Origin: Mytilus trossulus
Lineage: Eukaryota > Mollusca > Bivalvia > Mytilida > Mytilidae
Assembly (NCBI RefSeq): GCF_036588685.1
Contig: NC_086374.1
Span: forward strand, 73,220,457-73,284,456
Direction: 5' to 3'
DNA length: 64,000 nucleotides
The translations under genes and the position numbers were made by a program. Shown piece after piece: positions 1 through 11,962 of the stretch. How positions within the stretch are numbered: position 1 is the first letter of the stretch; each line of letters begins with the position of its first letter. Under the pieces are notes generated by a model, which saw only the letters and a list, made by a program, of their open reading frames with translations, was not told the DNA's origin and searched no databases.

Positions 1-1633
1 TAACTGAATTTCCGCTACGTAAAAGGAAATTACGGACAAATATGCCAATCTTCAATCTACATTTTCGGCCGATTCGAGCTCCCTAAATTGATGATTGTTT
101 TAGACATATTTTTGAAGTCTATGTTTTGTCATCTTATTTTGTTGGGTTTCTGTCTCAATTACTTTTTCCCTGCAAGGTATCCCATATCAAAAAGCAAACA
201 TTGTACATTTTAATAATTTTACGTTACAAGAAATTTCATACAAAAATTATTCGATAAATGTAAGAAATTAACATTATTTTCATGTTCAATTTAGAAGATT
301 TTTCGAACGTTTTTTTCCTCTGCTAAATACGCACATAAGAAAATTATGATATAAGTCACATTGATTATTTGATGAAATATCACGATTCTGCTTAAAACAT
401 TTAGCTGTTAAAAAAATGGTGTACGGAAAAAAAAGTAAAAACACAAAAATACTGAACTCTGAGGAAAATTCAAAAAGAATGAGAATTGTATATATCTAAC
501 CCAAACGAAGCAGATTTAGTCATCAGTTGAAATACTTTTGTAGAACATTATAATAGAATACGAACTTGCAAATATCGTTCGTCTTTAATATATTTGATGC
601 CAACTATTGTCAATGTTGTTGCCACTTACAACAGAGACATGATCTGTCTATAGTAAATCATAATAAATTTCATTGTTTAAAAACTTCTCATATCAGTTTC
701 ATTGGTAATCATACATATCTCCTTCTATTTACACCATACCTTATATTATATTTTATTTACTACCCGAGACCTTTTGCCTGAATACTAGTATGACAAGTCA
801 ATGTTAACTTGACACAAAATTGGGTTTCTATGTCAGCAGACGACAAAAGAGTAATTGTTGTATCTTTTCACATGGTTGTCTGCTTAGCTTCTTTTTTGTG
901 TTGGTATACCTTGCTCCTTCGTTCTATTAGTTTTTTTTATCCTTTACCACAAAGAAGCATCTTTCGACAGGCTGTTTCTGGTCAGTTCATTTATGCTGTT
1001 TTCTTTTAAACGTGTTTTCGTTGGGTTTTTTGCCGTTACCTTAATTTTGTAGTTTTATTACAAGCTTTTATTGAAACAATTCAAATTGTTTTTTCGTTTG
1101 AATACTTCAAGTTTATGGTATTTATTGATATGTCGAAAGCTTAAATTCTATTTTTAAAATATGACGGCTAATTTTGATCAGACTGTATACCTTAATATCT
1201 TTTTAATTTAAAAGTATAACCAAATAGAAAACCATAGAACAAAAATAATCTACCATCTCTTGACAAGAATCATCAGCATTGATGACCAAACAGCCTTTTC
1301 ATCTACCAGTGATTTTTATTAAAATTTTGTGTGAAGGTATTTCATGATTTGAGGAATAAAATATGCTGAAAAAAATTGGGGGTCACCGAAATTGTTTTGT
1401 CGCTATAGCAACCTCAGTTTCTTTTTTTTTTTTTTCGTGTTTTCCCGAATATTAACATAATATGTGCTTGTTATATAAACTCTCCAAAAAGTACTTTATA
1501 TCAAACCTACAAGCATAATTCTTGTTTCACGTTAAACAGTAGATTTGTAGTTTCTTTACATAATTTCATTTGCATCAATAAAATTAAGAACTATCATTTA
1601 TAAAAGCTAATAGGCCTTTGTCTTTGTTGTCAG
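1..1633. other. AT-rich non-coding DNA upstream of the mucin-like exon
   Basis: No coding exon can be supported here. Short open frames (for example 566-781 and 809-1009) show no domain, no composition bias and no good splice sites. Bases about 425-480 are a short antisense fragment of a dispersed repeat also seen at 6735-6860, 7165-7345 and 7855-7985. The stretch is probably intron of the gene whose exon begins at 1634, because that exon starts with an acceptor in phase 1 and has no signal peptide of its own. Confidence 0.5.
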
Positions 1634-4600
1634 TTGCAACAACGCCCACTAAGTTGAAAGCATTAGTAACTACTGAAAAACCAACAACTGAAAAACCAAC
1701 AACTGAAAAACCAACAACCGAAAAACCAACAACTGTTAAAACACCACCAGCAACTAAAAAACCAACGACAGAAAAACCAACTACTGAAAAGCCAACGACA
1801 GTCAAAACACCTCCAACAACTGTAAACCCAACGACAGAAAAACCAACAACAGTAAAAACGCCACCAACTACGACAGCAGTTTTACAAACTACAGACAAAC
1901 CAACTACACCAAAAGCACAAACCACGAATGCTACATTAACCACAGAGCAGCCTACAACAATAAAGACGCCACCAACTACAGATCAACCAACAACGACAAA
2001 AATGCCACCGACTACAGACCAACCAACAACGACAAAGATGCCACTCACTTCAGACCAACCAACAACGACAAAGATGCCACCCACCACAGACCAACCAACA
2101 ACGACAAAGATGCCACCCACTACAGACCAACCAACAACGACAAAAGTGCCACCCACTACAGACCAACCAACAACGACAAAAGTGCCACCCACTACTGAAC
2201 AACCAACAACGACAAAAGTGCCACCCACTACATACCAACCAACAACAACAAAAGTTCATCCAACTACTGATAAACCAACAACTGCACCGACTTTTATTCA
2301 AACAACTATTTTATCTACAAATATTCATACTTCTACAGGTCAAGCAACTACTGACAAACCAACAACTGAAAAACCTACAACTGAACAACCAACCACAGTT
2401 CAACCGACTACAGATAAACCAACTACAGCTAAACCAACCACTGTCCAACCAACCACAGATAAACCAACAACTATTCAACCAACCACAGCTAAACCGACAA
2501 CTTTCCAAGCAACAACAGCTAAACCGACAACTGTTCAACCAACCACTGCTAAACCAACAACTGTTCAACCAACCACAGCTAAACCGACAACTGTCCAAGC
2601 AACAACAGCCAAGCCAACAACTGTTCAACCAACTACGGATAAACCAACCACTGTCCAACCAACCACAGATAAACCAACAACTGTCCAACAAACCACAGCA
2701 AAACCTACAACTGTCCAACCAACCACAGCTAAACCAACAACTGTTCAACCAACTACCGCTAAGCCAACCACTGTTCAAGTAACCACTGCTAAACCAACAA
2801 CTGTTCAACCAACGACCGCTAAACCGACAACTGTTCAACCAACGACAGCTAAACCAACAACTTCCCAACCAACAGCTAAACCAACAACTGCTCAACTAAA
2901 AACAGTTCAACCAACTACCATCCCAACTACTCAAAAACCAAGTTTGTATTTTTTTTTAGTAATTTGAAATAGAACTTTATCTTTATTGTTAATCATGACA
3001 AGAAAGACCAAAAATATATATGAAAAATTATGATCTTTTTTATATTTTAGCAATGATAAATATTAATAAACTAACAAATTTCAAGAAAAAATAATAAAAA
3101 TATAATCTTTGATGCATGCAATTTTATGCGATTCAGTAATTATCGATATAAACTAAACTTATACTGGAATACATTTCGTGTTTTCAATACCAATGTTATG
3201 CAGCTGCAGTATGTTATTCTTCATATGTAGATATTTCGTATTTTTCATATATTGCTGTGCTTTGAAAGTTTACCCTCTTTGGATCTTTGGAAGTTTTCTC
3301 TCTCATAAACTTATCTTTAATCCATAAGTATGTTGTATAAAAGATATGTTTGCGTGGGTTTAGCGCTATTTTTTTAATGCTTGTCATAGAAAGGTTTGGT
3401 TGGCATACTTCAGTTGTTTGTTTAACTTTTTGATCAAGCATTTTTATTAAGATTGACATCTGCAATCAATAAATAGGCATGGCTTACATTATACTTTAAT
3501 GTTGTATTATGTTCAGTATAACGCAGTATATTGTGTACAAGCTGAAACCCTGCCTATCAATGGATTGCAGGTGTCAGTCTTAATTATAATACTTAACAAA
3601 CAAGACAAGCATGCCAAACAAACTTTTTAAAAACAACATGCATCAAATATATCAAATGATCAAATCCCTCAAGTTTGAATTTATATGAATTTCGAATATT
3701 AAAAAGTGAACAACATTTTTTGCAGTGAGATAAAATAAATAAGTTGAAAAATGTTTGGAACGTTGCATCAAGACATATCAATACATTGGAGTGGATCAAT
3801 TTGTATTATCTTGAAATTAAAAAAAACCAAACCCACATATACCAAACACGTAGGACTTGAAAAACAAGCAGAAGTGAGAGAATATAAAGATGGGGGGATT
3901 CAAATATTTAGCACAGATACCTTCATGTTAAACTTGTACTTTCTACTCTTTAGATTTCCTATGCTTTGATAGGCAGTTAAGATTTGATGGGTTTTGAATT
4001 TTTATATAAATCAATAGAATTCACCTGTGTTTACCCTAAAAAATTATGCTTACTCGTAAAATGCTTACTCGCAAATGTAATGCAACATTTACGCTAATTG
4101 TTTCTCCTTTTCATTTTGATAAAATAAAAAAATAAATGTATGAACAAATAAACCGATTGAACATCGAAATATATTATATTTTCCTTTTTTACTAGGTTTT
4201 ACTTGCTACACATGTAAAGATCAAGAATGTCAAGACCAAAAACTCACAAGTTGTTCCTCTGGCTCTGAATATTGCATGACAACCATTCAGCAAGACAAAG
4301 ATGGCAAAAGAATATTTACGAAAGGGTATGTATATCAAGCAGTGAACTTTAATCATAATACTTTTCAATTATAGATTAATAATTCAAATTTGGATGTAAC
4401 GCGTCTTCTGATTGACTGACATTATTTTGTTATCAGCCCATAGACATAATTTAGTCATGTAACCGTGAAGTCATCAACGTTTTTTCATGGTTTTCTACGG
4501 TTTAAAATGGAATTTAGAATTAAATTATAAGGAATAACTGTAATGTTTTTTCTGTCTATTCGAAATAACATAAAAAAAATGTGGTGCACACTGTTAAATA

Positions 4601-5976
4601 GCCCGCTACGCGCGTTATTCAGTGTGCACCAAATTTTTTATGTTATTTCTTCATAGACAGAAAAAATATTACAGTCATTTCTTAAATGAATACAGAATAA
4701 AATAACAAAAATACCAAACTCCAAGAAAATCCACCGCTGGTACATTTGTTACATACAAAAGACACTTCGGTGTGCCATCCCTAGTTGGGCCGTTAATTTT
4801 CTTGTCTGAATTGTTAAATACATTTGTCATTTCAGGGCCTTTGTAGCTCACTGTGTGGTATGAAATTAACTCATTATTGAAGGCCACCCGGTGACCTATA
4901 GTTGTAATTTCTGTGTCATTTGGTCTCTTGTTGATAGTTATCTCATTGGCAATCATATACACTCTTGTTTTTATATGACTGGTGAATTTTCTAGAGCCGT
5001 AATGTATACTTTGTTCATTAAACAGAAAAAAATTAATGGCCAATTATAATTGTCAAAATTGAATCAATTTATATTACTATATATACATCCGTACTTTGAT
5101 ATTTCAATTAAGTATATCACTGCCAGTATGAAAATAAGGAAATGTTGTATGATTACAAATGAGATGGAAGTTAGCAATTATAATTATATGTCGCCGTACG
5201 TAATTCAAGCCAGATATAAAGGTCTTAGTATTAAAAAATGCAATTCAAACAAGAAGCCAACGGACAGATTTATTTCAAAACATTAAATGAAAACATACAT
5301 ATACAGCTGAAGGACACCTACGGGTGCGGGAATTCTCGCTACATTGAAGACCCATTGGTTGCCTTCGGCTGTTGTCTGCTCTATGGTCGGGTGGTTGTCG
5401 TTTTGACATATTCGCCATTTCTTTTCTCAATTTTATATATAACAGACAGCAAACAACGACAACCAATGAATTATTAGGCTGATTATACATTATGTTTTTT
5501 TCAACTCTTATCATGAAATAGTCGTATCATCAGGTGAACATAAGGTGATAGTACGGTATGCTCTTACAATCTATGTACAATGTACATGCCTTACTTAGTA
5601 CTGCAGTCCGCATAAAATATTTTGAGATAAAAAAAAAACACATTTAAATGGAAATGAAAGAAATTAATATGTATATGCTTGGCTTTCAAATAGTCGGCTT
5701 TGGACGTCCTGATGAAGGAACGTCTACAAAAGTGCTGCATGCAATTTATAAAAGTGTTGTTTTTATTTTTCAAGATGTGTAACAGAAAGCGTGTGTAAGA
5801 ATAAATGGTGGTTAGCTACTGCACCAAACCCTGATTGTCTTCTTAACATGGATGACGGACCTACTGGATTACCAAACCAAGCAATGACATGTAGTTTCTG
5901 TTGCGTCACCAAAGAATGTAATGAACACGCAGTTCCGGAATTCTCAACATTTTACACCTCTACAAGAAGGCGATAA
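1634..5976 (+). CDS. Mucin-like Thr/Pro-rich protein with C-terminal Ly6/uPAR (three-finger) domain, 5' incomplete
   Basis: Three exons read in one frame: 1634-2941, 4196-4325 and 5775-5976, with TAA at 5974-5976. Acceptors are TTGTCAG, TTTTTACTAG and TTTTTCAAG; donors are GTTTGT (weak) and GTATGT; phases 1, 1 and 2 agree at every junction. The first exon encodes about 436 residues, nearly all Thr, Pro, Lys, Gln and Val, in repeats such as [16 protein letters not shown] and AKPTTVQP. This is a typical O-glycosylation scaffold. The last two exons encode about 110 residues with the LU-domain cysteine order: CYTC, three further Cys, then GC, C, C, CSFCC and a final ECN. The C terminus ([10 protein letters not shown]) lacks the hydrophobic tail of GPI-anchored family members, so a secreted protein is likely. 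The signal-peptide exon must lie upstream, outside or unrecognised. A surface, mucus or secretion role is inference from composition. An AATAAA follows at 6089. Confidence 0.72.
1660..2935 (+). repeat. Coding minisatellite in the mucin-like exon
   Basis: The exon is built from three successive blocks of short in-frame repeats: a block of 15-bp CCAACAACTGAAAAA-type units (about 1660-1860), a block of 36-bp units with [12 protein letters not shown]-type translation (about 1975-2250), and a block of 30-36 bp units around [10 protein letters not shown] (about 2340-2900). Units differ by mostly silent changes, which fits repeat turnover under selection for Thr/Pro. Both strands lack stops over long distances, so antisense frames here are shadows. 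Confidence 0.85.
4537..4674. repeat. Near-perfect hairpin MITE in the mucin intron
   Basis: Arms of about 57 bp pair with few mismatches: CTGTAATGTTTTTTCTGTCT on the left against its complement ending ATTACAG on the right, with GTGGTGCACACTG and CAGTGTGCACC at the inner ends. The loop carries CCCGCTACGCGCG. It lies in the intron between exons 4196-4325 and 5775-5976. Confidence 0.75.
4797..4965 (-). repeat. Dispersed repeat (family with TTGCCAATGAGACAAC)
   Basis: This degenerate copy shares GGTGACCTATAGTTGT and TGGCAATCAT with better copies at 36225-36345, 17820-17990, 20330-20405 and 60665-60715, and with an opposite-strand copy at 17240-17440. I remember this as a very common Mytilus repeat, which is one reason for the organism call. 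No coding capacity. Confidence 0.6.
5305..5480 (+). repeat. Dispersed repeat (family with CGGGTGCGGGAAT)
   Basis: Contains CAGCTGAAGGACACC, CGGGTGCGGGAAT, TTGAAGACCCATTGG and ATGGTCGGGTGGTTGTC in the same order as a second copy at 10703-10850. Partial copies lie at about 12350-12450 and 53770-53800. It sits in the last intron of the mucin-like gene. Confidence 0.7.
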
Positions 5977-6088
5977 ACTATGAGAAAATTTACATGTTCT
6001 TATTTAATTCATTCCAAGTGATTATGTATATTGTATTCTTAATCGCGTCATTGGTGAAATTGCTCAAAATGGAAACTTAACAACTAAC

Positions 6089-6094
6089 AATAAA
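6089..6094 (+). other. Candidate poly(A) signal of the mucin-like gene
   Basis: AATAAA lies 113 nt after the TAA stop at 5974-5976. This is the first canonical signal downstream on the coding strand. Confidence 0.4.
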
Positions 6095-6734
6095 TGATAC
6101 GAATAACTCAAATGTAGACATTTTAACCTTGAAACAAACTTATTTATACTATACATGAGACTAATTCAACAACCATGTACACATATATATATATATTCAC
6201 TAAATAAGGGAGATTAAAATTATGAGAATCAAAAATTTGGTGTTCTGTTGTACTCTTTTACAAGGAGAAATATTGTTCTCCAATACAGGACAACTTTCTG
6301 TAAATATGTTTTTTTTTATCTTGACTTGTTTTTTTGAATAAAATACGTCGTGTTATGTTGTGTTTTAAAAGCTTTCTTTGTTTTTATGTGAAAACTTTAG
6401 TGGAAAAGTTAAATTAAGTTTTATTCATGTAGTGACCTTCATTAACTTCCCGGCTTTCAAATGCTGAAACAGTTGATACTTTTGTCAGATACAAACGAAA
6501 CATAAAGAGACTGTTGATTTTTAATTTTGTTATGGTACATGTACTTATAAAGTTTTTGTGTCAAATGTTTGCTTACAACTAACAAAAGCTAAGAAAATAC
6601 TTGAATAAGTTGTTGGAATAGAAACGGATACAGAAATAAACATGATATCAAAAATACTAAATGAACTTAACTTTCGTGTTTAAATCAGTTCTAAAATCAT
6701 ACTGGCAAAATTGAAGAGCACAACCGGAAAGACC

Positions 6735-8000
6735 TACAAAGTAAAATAACAAAAAAACTGAACCACGAGGAAAATTCAAAACGGCAAGTCCCAACTCAAA
6801 TGGCAAAACCATATGACAGACTTGGCAAAGACATTCTCAAATGTAGTAAAGGGTGGCCGATTAAACCTGGTTTTATAGCGTTTTTACCAATTAATTATAG
6901 CGTTTTTACCTCTTACGACTTGTTGAGTGATAACTACTGTTAAAATGTTGACCGTTAGCGAATACTGTTCATAGTTACAGAATATTTACAGTCATAGTCC
7001 TGACATGGAAAACCCTTCTTAAGGAGGCTGTAAGTTACACCAGATTTTAAGCCACACATACCTCACATTGTATGAAAGTTATATGTTATCTCTTTCCGAA
7101 GCACATGTTCTTAAAAGAGAATGATTTTGCTATAATTTGCCTGAAGGAAAAGGTATAATTTACAAATGTTTAAAAAGTAAAATCACAAAAATACTGAACT
7201 CCGAGGAAAATTCAAAACGGAAGGTCTCTAATCAAATGGCAATCTCAAATGAATAAACACATCAAACGAATGGACAACTGTCATATTACAGACTTGGTTC
7301 AGGCATTTTCAAATGTTGCAAATGGTGGATTGAACCTGGTTTTATAGCGCCCAGTCAGGTCGAAGAGATATTAGATTTAAAAAAAAAACTTAACAGAAAA
7401 TGTCCTAGAATAAAAAATGTTAACAACTGGAATATAAATCAGGATGGGACAGTGACACACGTAAACAAAATCAATACATGTATGACCCTTGGAAAATGGC
7501 AACATCAAAAGCTCAGATACATCAAACGAATGGCTTAAATACCGTCATATTCCTGATATAGAAAATTGCAGTACTAGTAACTGGTGTGGCTAGACGTCAT
7601 TTGAACAGGAAGAAACAAAGAAATGACATCAAACAAAATACAATGGCTGTTTTACAAACTTCTTGTAGCAATTTTAACTGAATTGGAGATAAATATACTC
7701 AGTACTCCACAAACGGTAATATTTACTAGTAAATCTAAAAAAGGAAACCACAATACTCAATCAACATCTTTGGTGAAGTCCATATATATTTGGGTTTTTT
7801 TCTCATGTCAGTTTGTACTCTTTTTATGTATTATGATCTTTACGGGTAAATAAAAAAAGTAAAATCACCAAAATACTGAACTTCGAAGAATATTCAATCG
7901 GAAAGTCCCTAATCACATTACAAAATCAAATGACAATACACATCAAACGAATAGATAACAACTGTCATATTCCTGACTTGGTACAATAGTTGGTTTACGA
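6735..8000 (-). repeat. Cluster of antisense copies of a dispersed repeat
   Basis: Three copies in the same orientation (about 6735-6860, 7165-7345, 7855-7985) share AGTAAAATCACAAAAATACT, GAGGAAAATTCAAAACGG, CATCAAACGAATGGA and ACTGTCATATTCCTGAC. Plus-strand copies occur at 24925-25135, 33560-33615 and 33990-34080. No gene is visible between 5977 and about 8560. Confidence 0.65.
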
Positions 8001-8260
8001 AAAGTGCATTTTGTATTCGTTTTCGTATACCTACAATATCAAACATGATTGTTTATGAGACAACTTTTCCAATAAGTCCGATGGTAGGGATTGAAACAAT
8101 TACAAATGTTCATGTAATGTTATTCAGTTTTGCCTTTTTCTCCTCCTCTTGTTAGCTTGAAAACGAGTACATAAGGCCCACTGTTTCAAAATGACATTGA
8201 TCTTTTGTATATATGAAGATTAATTGTACAGTTACCGAAAGTTTCGGACCCAATCATCTC
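7990..8260 (+). repeat. Four related segments near the GPCR copies
   Basis: This segment (CCTACAATATCAAACATGAT, then GAGACAAC, GATTGAAACAATTAC and GAAAACGAGTACA) resembles 10000-10240, 12500-12700 and 14170-14340 in order and spacing. The last of these lies immediately upstream of the intact GPCR, so the set may mark repeated duplication of that locus or simply be a dispersed repeat. Confidence 0.45.
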
Positions 8261-8586
8261 TAGGTATATGTTTATTGCATATTTGAAATGATTATGTGAA
8301 AAATAACTTGAATGGAAACATTTGTAAATATCACGGTAGGATCATACTTTATCGGTCGTCCCACTGTCTATATCACTCTGTTCAGGTCTTAATATTATTC
8401 CGTATCATGTCTTTGTGACGTCAAATACGTTGACCCGGCCTTAATAACTTTGACCCGGACATATCAGCGACGTCATAATGTTTGAACCGACGTTAATAAC
8501 TTTGACCCGAACTTATCGAGTCATCTTTTGTGTGCTGGTGAAACAAAGAAAACACTTCTGAAACACGCAAATATAGCCCGATAAAT

Positions 8587-8749
8587 CGATTATCAGATTA
8601 TCTGCATATTGATATTGTAAAATATCAGCTGCTTGACATTATATGAAGGCTTTTTGATCTCGTTCGCTACGCTCACTCGACAAAAAGCTTCATATTATGT
8701 CTCGCAGCTGATATTTTACGATATCAACATGCAGATAACCTGATAATCG
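8587..8749. repeat. 163-bp hairpin element
   Basis: Long inverted repeat: CGATTATCAGATTATCTGCA on the left pairs with TGCAGATAACCTGATAATCG on the right, continuing inward through TTGATATTGTAAAATATCAGC / GCTGATATTTTACGATATCAA and ATGAAGGCTTTTTG / CAAAAAGCTTCAT. The loop is CGTTCGCTACGCTCACT. It is a MITE-like fold-back without coding capacity. Confidence 0.8.
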
Positions 8750-9149
8750 GTACGTATCGCACGCCTTTAATTGATACTAAACAATCAACAGATGTGTTAC
8801 GAATTGTATGCGATTTATATCATGACCACCATCAAATCAACATGTTATTTTCATAAATTTCAGTTTTTATTTTTTTTAACTTATCTTAATTTAAAAAAAC
8901 CCAACTAAGATAATGACAAACTGGTCGCCCTATTCTACATATTTTTCGAGACACAGTTCACTAATAAATGATGGTATATGATGTGCAAAAACTCGCCAGC
9001 AATAAGTAAAACGATATGAAGATAATTAATAAATATGACATTTATTTTCATAGACATAAACACATTATGTAAAGAGATATTACCCACTAAATATACCATA
9101 TTAGCAACTGTGTAAATAATGGTTAATATCAAAATATGACTAATCTAAT

Positions 9150-9300
9150 TGGATACATGAATAAGGTAATGTTTCCAAGTTTTCTGTCCATGTGTTCGTC
9201 TATGCTTTTATTTAACAGCAAATACCTATTGCATAAACAGATAACTCGTGTAATTTTTTTAGCCTGGTCTATAATTGTCAGAATTATTTGAAATACTAAA
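9150..9300 (-). pseudogene. Decayed 3' end of a GPCR paralogous to the gene at 13149-14156
   Basis: The minus strand aligns base for base with the last 40 or so codons and 3' flank of the intact GPCR (compare 13090-13260). Shared landmarks on the plus strand are TTCTGTCCATG, TTTAACAGCAA, CCTATTGCATAAA against CATGTTGCCTAAA, and TAATTGTCAG against AAATTGTCTG. The conserved TM7 motif DPVIIFY has become DQAKKIT-like and the reading frame is altered. Nothing recognisable of the upstream TM1-TM6 region remains in the preceding sequence. It is best read as a relic of a tandem duplication. Confidence 0.6.
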
Positions 9301-9537
9301 GATTTTCTTATCCCAGACATAGATAACCCTTAGATAGTAACATTTTCTAACAAAGATTTTTTTTACAAAAGAATTTTTTTCCAGTTTATATAGAACAGGA
9401 ATATAGATATCCCTAGAAAATTACCCATACCTATTTTCAGAAATATTCAACAATTCTGGGGAAAATGTTATAAAACATTAAAAAATACCGTAACAACTTT
9501 TTCCAACAAATCATTTTAATCATATATCTAAATAAAA

Positions 9538-9753
9538 ATGAGACTAAGTGTCAATGAAATAGCTATTGTGGAGGTGCATCATAGGAAGGTTGATCAAGAT
9601 AAAAGACTTTGTAACGTTTGTTACTCGAATTTAATTGAAACTGAAAATCATTTTCTGATGGAATTTGCAGCATTCGAACAACAACAACAAGCAATGCTAA
9701 AATCTGCTTTTAAAATATGTAATTTATTCAAAAACCTAAATACAGATTATTGA
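9538..9753 (+). mobile_element. Fragment of a non-LTR retrotransposon reverse transcriptase C-terminus
   Basis: The 71-codon frame has the layout of the region after the RT domain in non-LTR elements of molluscs: RLSVNEIAIVEVHHRKV, then a CNVC knuckle, then ETENHFLMEF. In related proteins the last part reads E-x-E-x-HFL-x-C; here the final Cys is replaced. The equivalent fragment at 29722-30000 keeps more of the motif. No upstream RT core is present, so it is a dead 3' fragment. Confidence 0.5.
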
Positions 9754-9999
9754 CGTATAAAGAAATATGCAATTCTGAGACTTAAAATGTTTTACCAATG
9801 TTTTACAATTAGAAATCAACTGATACAGTAAAATACATATTAACACTAGACCTTTTTAACAATTATCTACTTCAAAAATGTTTTACCAATGATTTACAAT
9901 AAGAAATTAACTGCTATAGTTAAATTTATATTATCAATAGCATGATCAATATTTTTTAGCTTGTATGTCTAGTTGTACTGATTATATGTAACGTTCCCT

Positions 10000-10850
10000 T
10001 TATGGGCCGATAATTGGTTTACTAAAGAACTCATATTCGTATACCTACATGTCAAATAAGGAGGTGGTATGACTGCTAATGAGATTGCTATTTCAAATGT
10101 GTGAATTGAAGCAACTATGACTGTATTTGTATTGTTACTTTATCACGTTCTTTTTCCACTCGTGTTTCAAAAACAAGTACACCAAGACCACTTTATTAAA
10201 TACATCAAGCTTTATTATATATGAAGATTAATAGTTCAATTTTTCATAAACATATCACCGATGCATCTTTTTTTTTTATTAAAAAAATTTACAGCAAAAA
10301 TGCTTATTGATATCTAAAAGCATGAAAACATAATAAACAAGTATTTCCAAAAACGAAAAAAGTAAAATAACAAAAATATCAAGAAAAAATTAAAAATGGA
10401 TAGCAAACTATCAAAAAGCAATTCACATAATTGGACCACAAACTTGAAAAAACAACACTTTCCTAACTAAACAGATAGTGTACAGCTTGACTATGTGATC
10501 GACCGTAGCTACTCCAGTCCATTTTTCAAGAAAGAGGATAGTATTAATATGCATAACCTATCGGCCAGATTATGTTATAAACTTCACACACATAGGATCA
10601 GACTATTAAAGCTCTAGAAGAAGCAGAAGAAGAAGAAGATTTGTACAATTTGAAGTTTAGTATGGCGTTCATTATCACTGAACTAGTATATATTTGTTTA
10701 AGGGTCAGCTGAAGGACGCCTCCGGGTGCGGGAATTTCTCGCTGCATTGAAGACCTGTTGGTGACCTTCTGCTGTTGTCTGTTCTATGGTCGGGTTGTTG
10801 TCTCTTTGATACATTCCCCATTTCCATTCTAAATTTTATTCTGTTTAACA
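10000..10850 (+). repeat. Repeat block including a good copy of the CGGGTGCGGGAAT family
   Basis: 10000-10240 belongs to the four-copy set described at 7990. 10703-10850 holds AGCTGAAGGACGCCTCCGGG, ATTGAAGACCTGTTGGTGAC and ATTCCCCATTTCCATTCT in the same order as 5305-5480. A short AGA-rich microsatellite occurs at about 10615-10640. No gene was found between 9754 and 11140. Confidence 0.65.
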
Positions 10851-11140
10851 AAAATCGCCTCAGAATAAAATCTATTTCTTCTTCGTTTTTATTGATGCAT
10901 TACCATACGATCATTACATCAAAATATGCTTCATAAACATACATAAGTTATAACTTTGATTACTGTCAGCAGCATACAACAGGCATGACTACACGTGCTA
11001 TTCGTAACAATGTAAAAACAATGTATAGAAAACTTGATATCTTGATATAACTTTTGATTTCATGATTTTAGTTAAATAATTTATTTATAATTGTATACTG
11101 CATTCCAAAATCAATCAGAATTCCGATAGCTATTAAATGT

Positions 11141-11506
11141 GATAACTATTTACACCACTGGGTCGATGCCACTGCTGGTGGACGTTTCGTCCCGAGGGTA
11201 TCACCACCCCAGTAGTCAGCACTTCGGTGTTGACATGAATATCAATTATATGGTCATTTTTATAAATTTCCTGTTAACAAAACATAGAATTTTTCGTAAA
11301 AACTAAGGATTTTCTTACCCCCAGGAGTAGATTACCTTAGCCGTATTTGGCACAACTTTTTGAATTTTGGGTCCTCAATGCTCTTCAAACTTTGTATTCG
11401 TTTGGCTTTTTTACTATTTTGATCTGAGCGTCACTGATGAGTCTTATGTAGACGAAACGCGCGTCTGGCGTATTAAATTATAATCCTGGTACCTTTGATA
11501 ACTATT
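11141..11506 (+). mobile_element. Retrozyme-like unit carrying a hammerhead ribozyme
   Basis: The unit begins and ends with the 10-bp word GATAACTATT (11141-11150 and 11497-11506), giving a 356-bp period. Inside, in order: CACTGGGTCGATGCC, a hairpin GGACGTTTCGTCC, CAGTAGTCAGCACTTCGGTG, a long AT-rich centre with AGATTACCTTAGC, and the hammerhead core at 11428-11471. Partial relatives occur at 18130-18890, 21630-21705, 26517-26885, 30725-31030 and 31875-32190. Small non-coding units with type I hammerheads are known in animals, including bivalves (retrozymes), and hammerheads also occur in Penelope-like elements. Assignment to one or the other is inference. Confidence 0.65.
11428..11471 (+). 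ncRNA. Hammerhead ribozyme, complete core
   Basis: Stem I GCGTCA (11428-11433) pairs with TGGCGT (11466-11471) as six pairs including two G-U. Between them are CTGATGA (11434-11440), stem II GTCT/AGAC around TATGT-type loop bases (11441-11453), GAAA, a short palindromic stem III ACGCGCGT, and the cleavage triplet GTC ending at 11465. All invariant core positions are present. Stem III has no proper loop, as in the short-stem III forms that are thought to act as dimers. Confidence 0.75.
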
Positions 11507-11962
11507 CGGAAGACTCCGTATACATACTATTAGTATTTAATTGAAGTTATATTTATCTCACGATGCTAGTATTACAAGACTAGCAATTGTTTTACATCAA
11601 TCCAACACTAATTTAGTGTTTCGGTGGTTTTTGTATTATATGCTAATGTAACATTTATGAATGGGTTTGAGCATTGAAGTTCCAACATCATCAGGTATTT
11701 ACCTATCTGTTTATTTCCATTTTGTCGTTGTCAACACATCTGCTATATGTTTATGCTTTTTTAAAAATATTATTGGTTTAATTGAAAATAGTTTGTTACA
11801 TACTGCATCCTGTTTTAGTAGATCCCAATCTTTACTAATGCATTGTTTTAAATTATAAATGCATGGATTGAATTTCGTTGCCAATACTAAAGGATTTCCT
11901 TTGTGTACTTTTTTTTTAATGTAACCCGGATTTTTTTTTTTATCGTTTTATGAGTTTCGAAT

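Noticed and set aside
1584-2895. Long antisense open frames rich in Val/Gly or Cys/Trp/Ser opposite the mucin-like exon
   Set aside because: They arise because the repeated coding units lack stops in other frames. Their repeats mirror the sense repeats exactly and they have no splice or start context.
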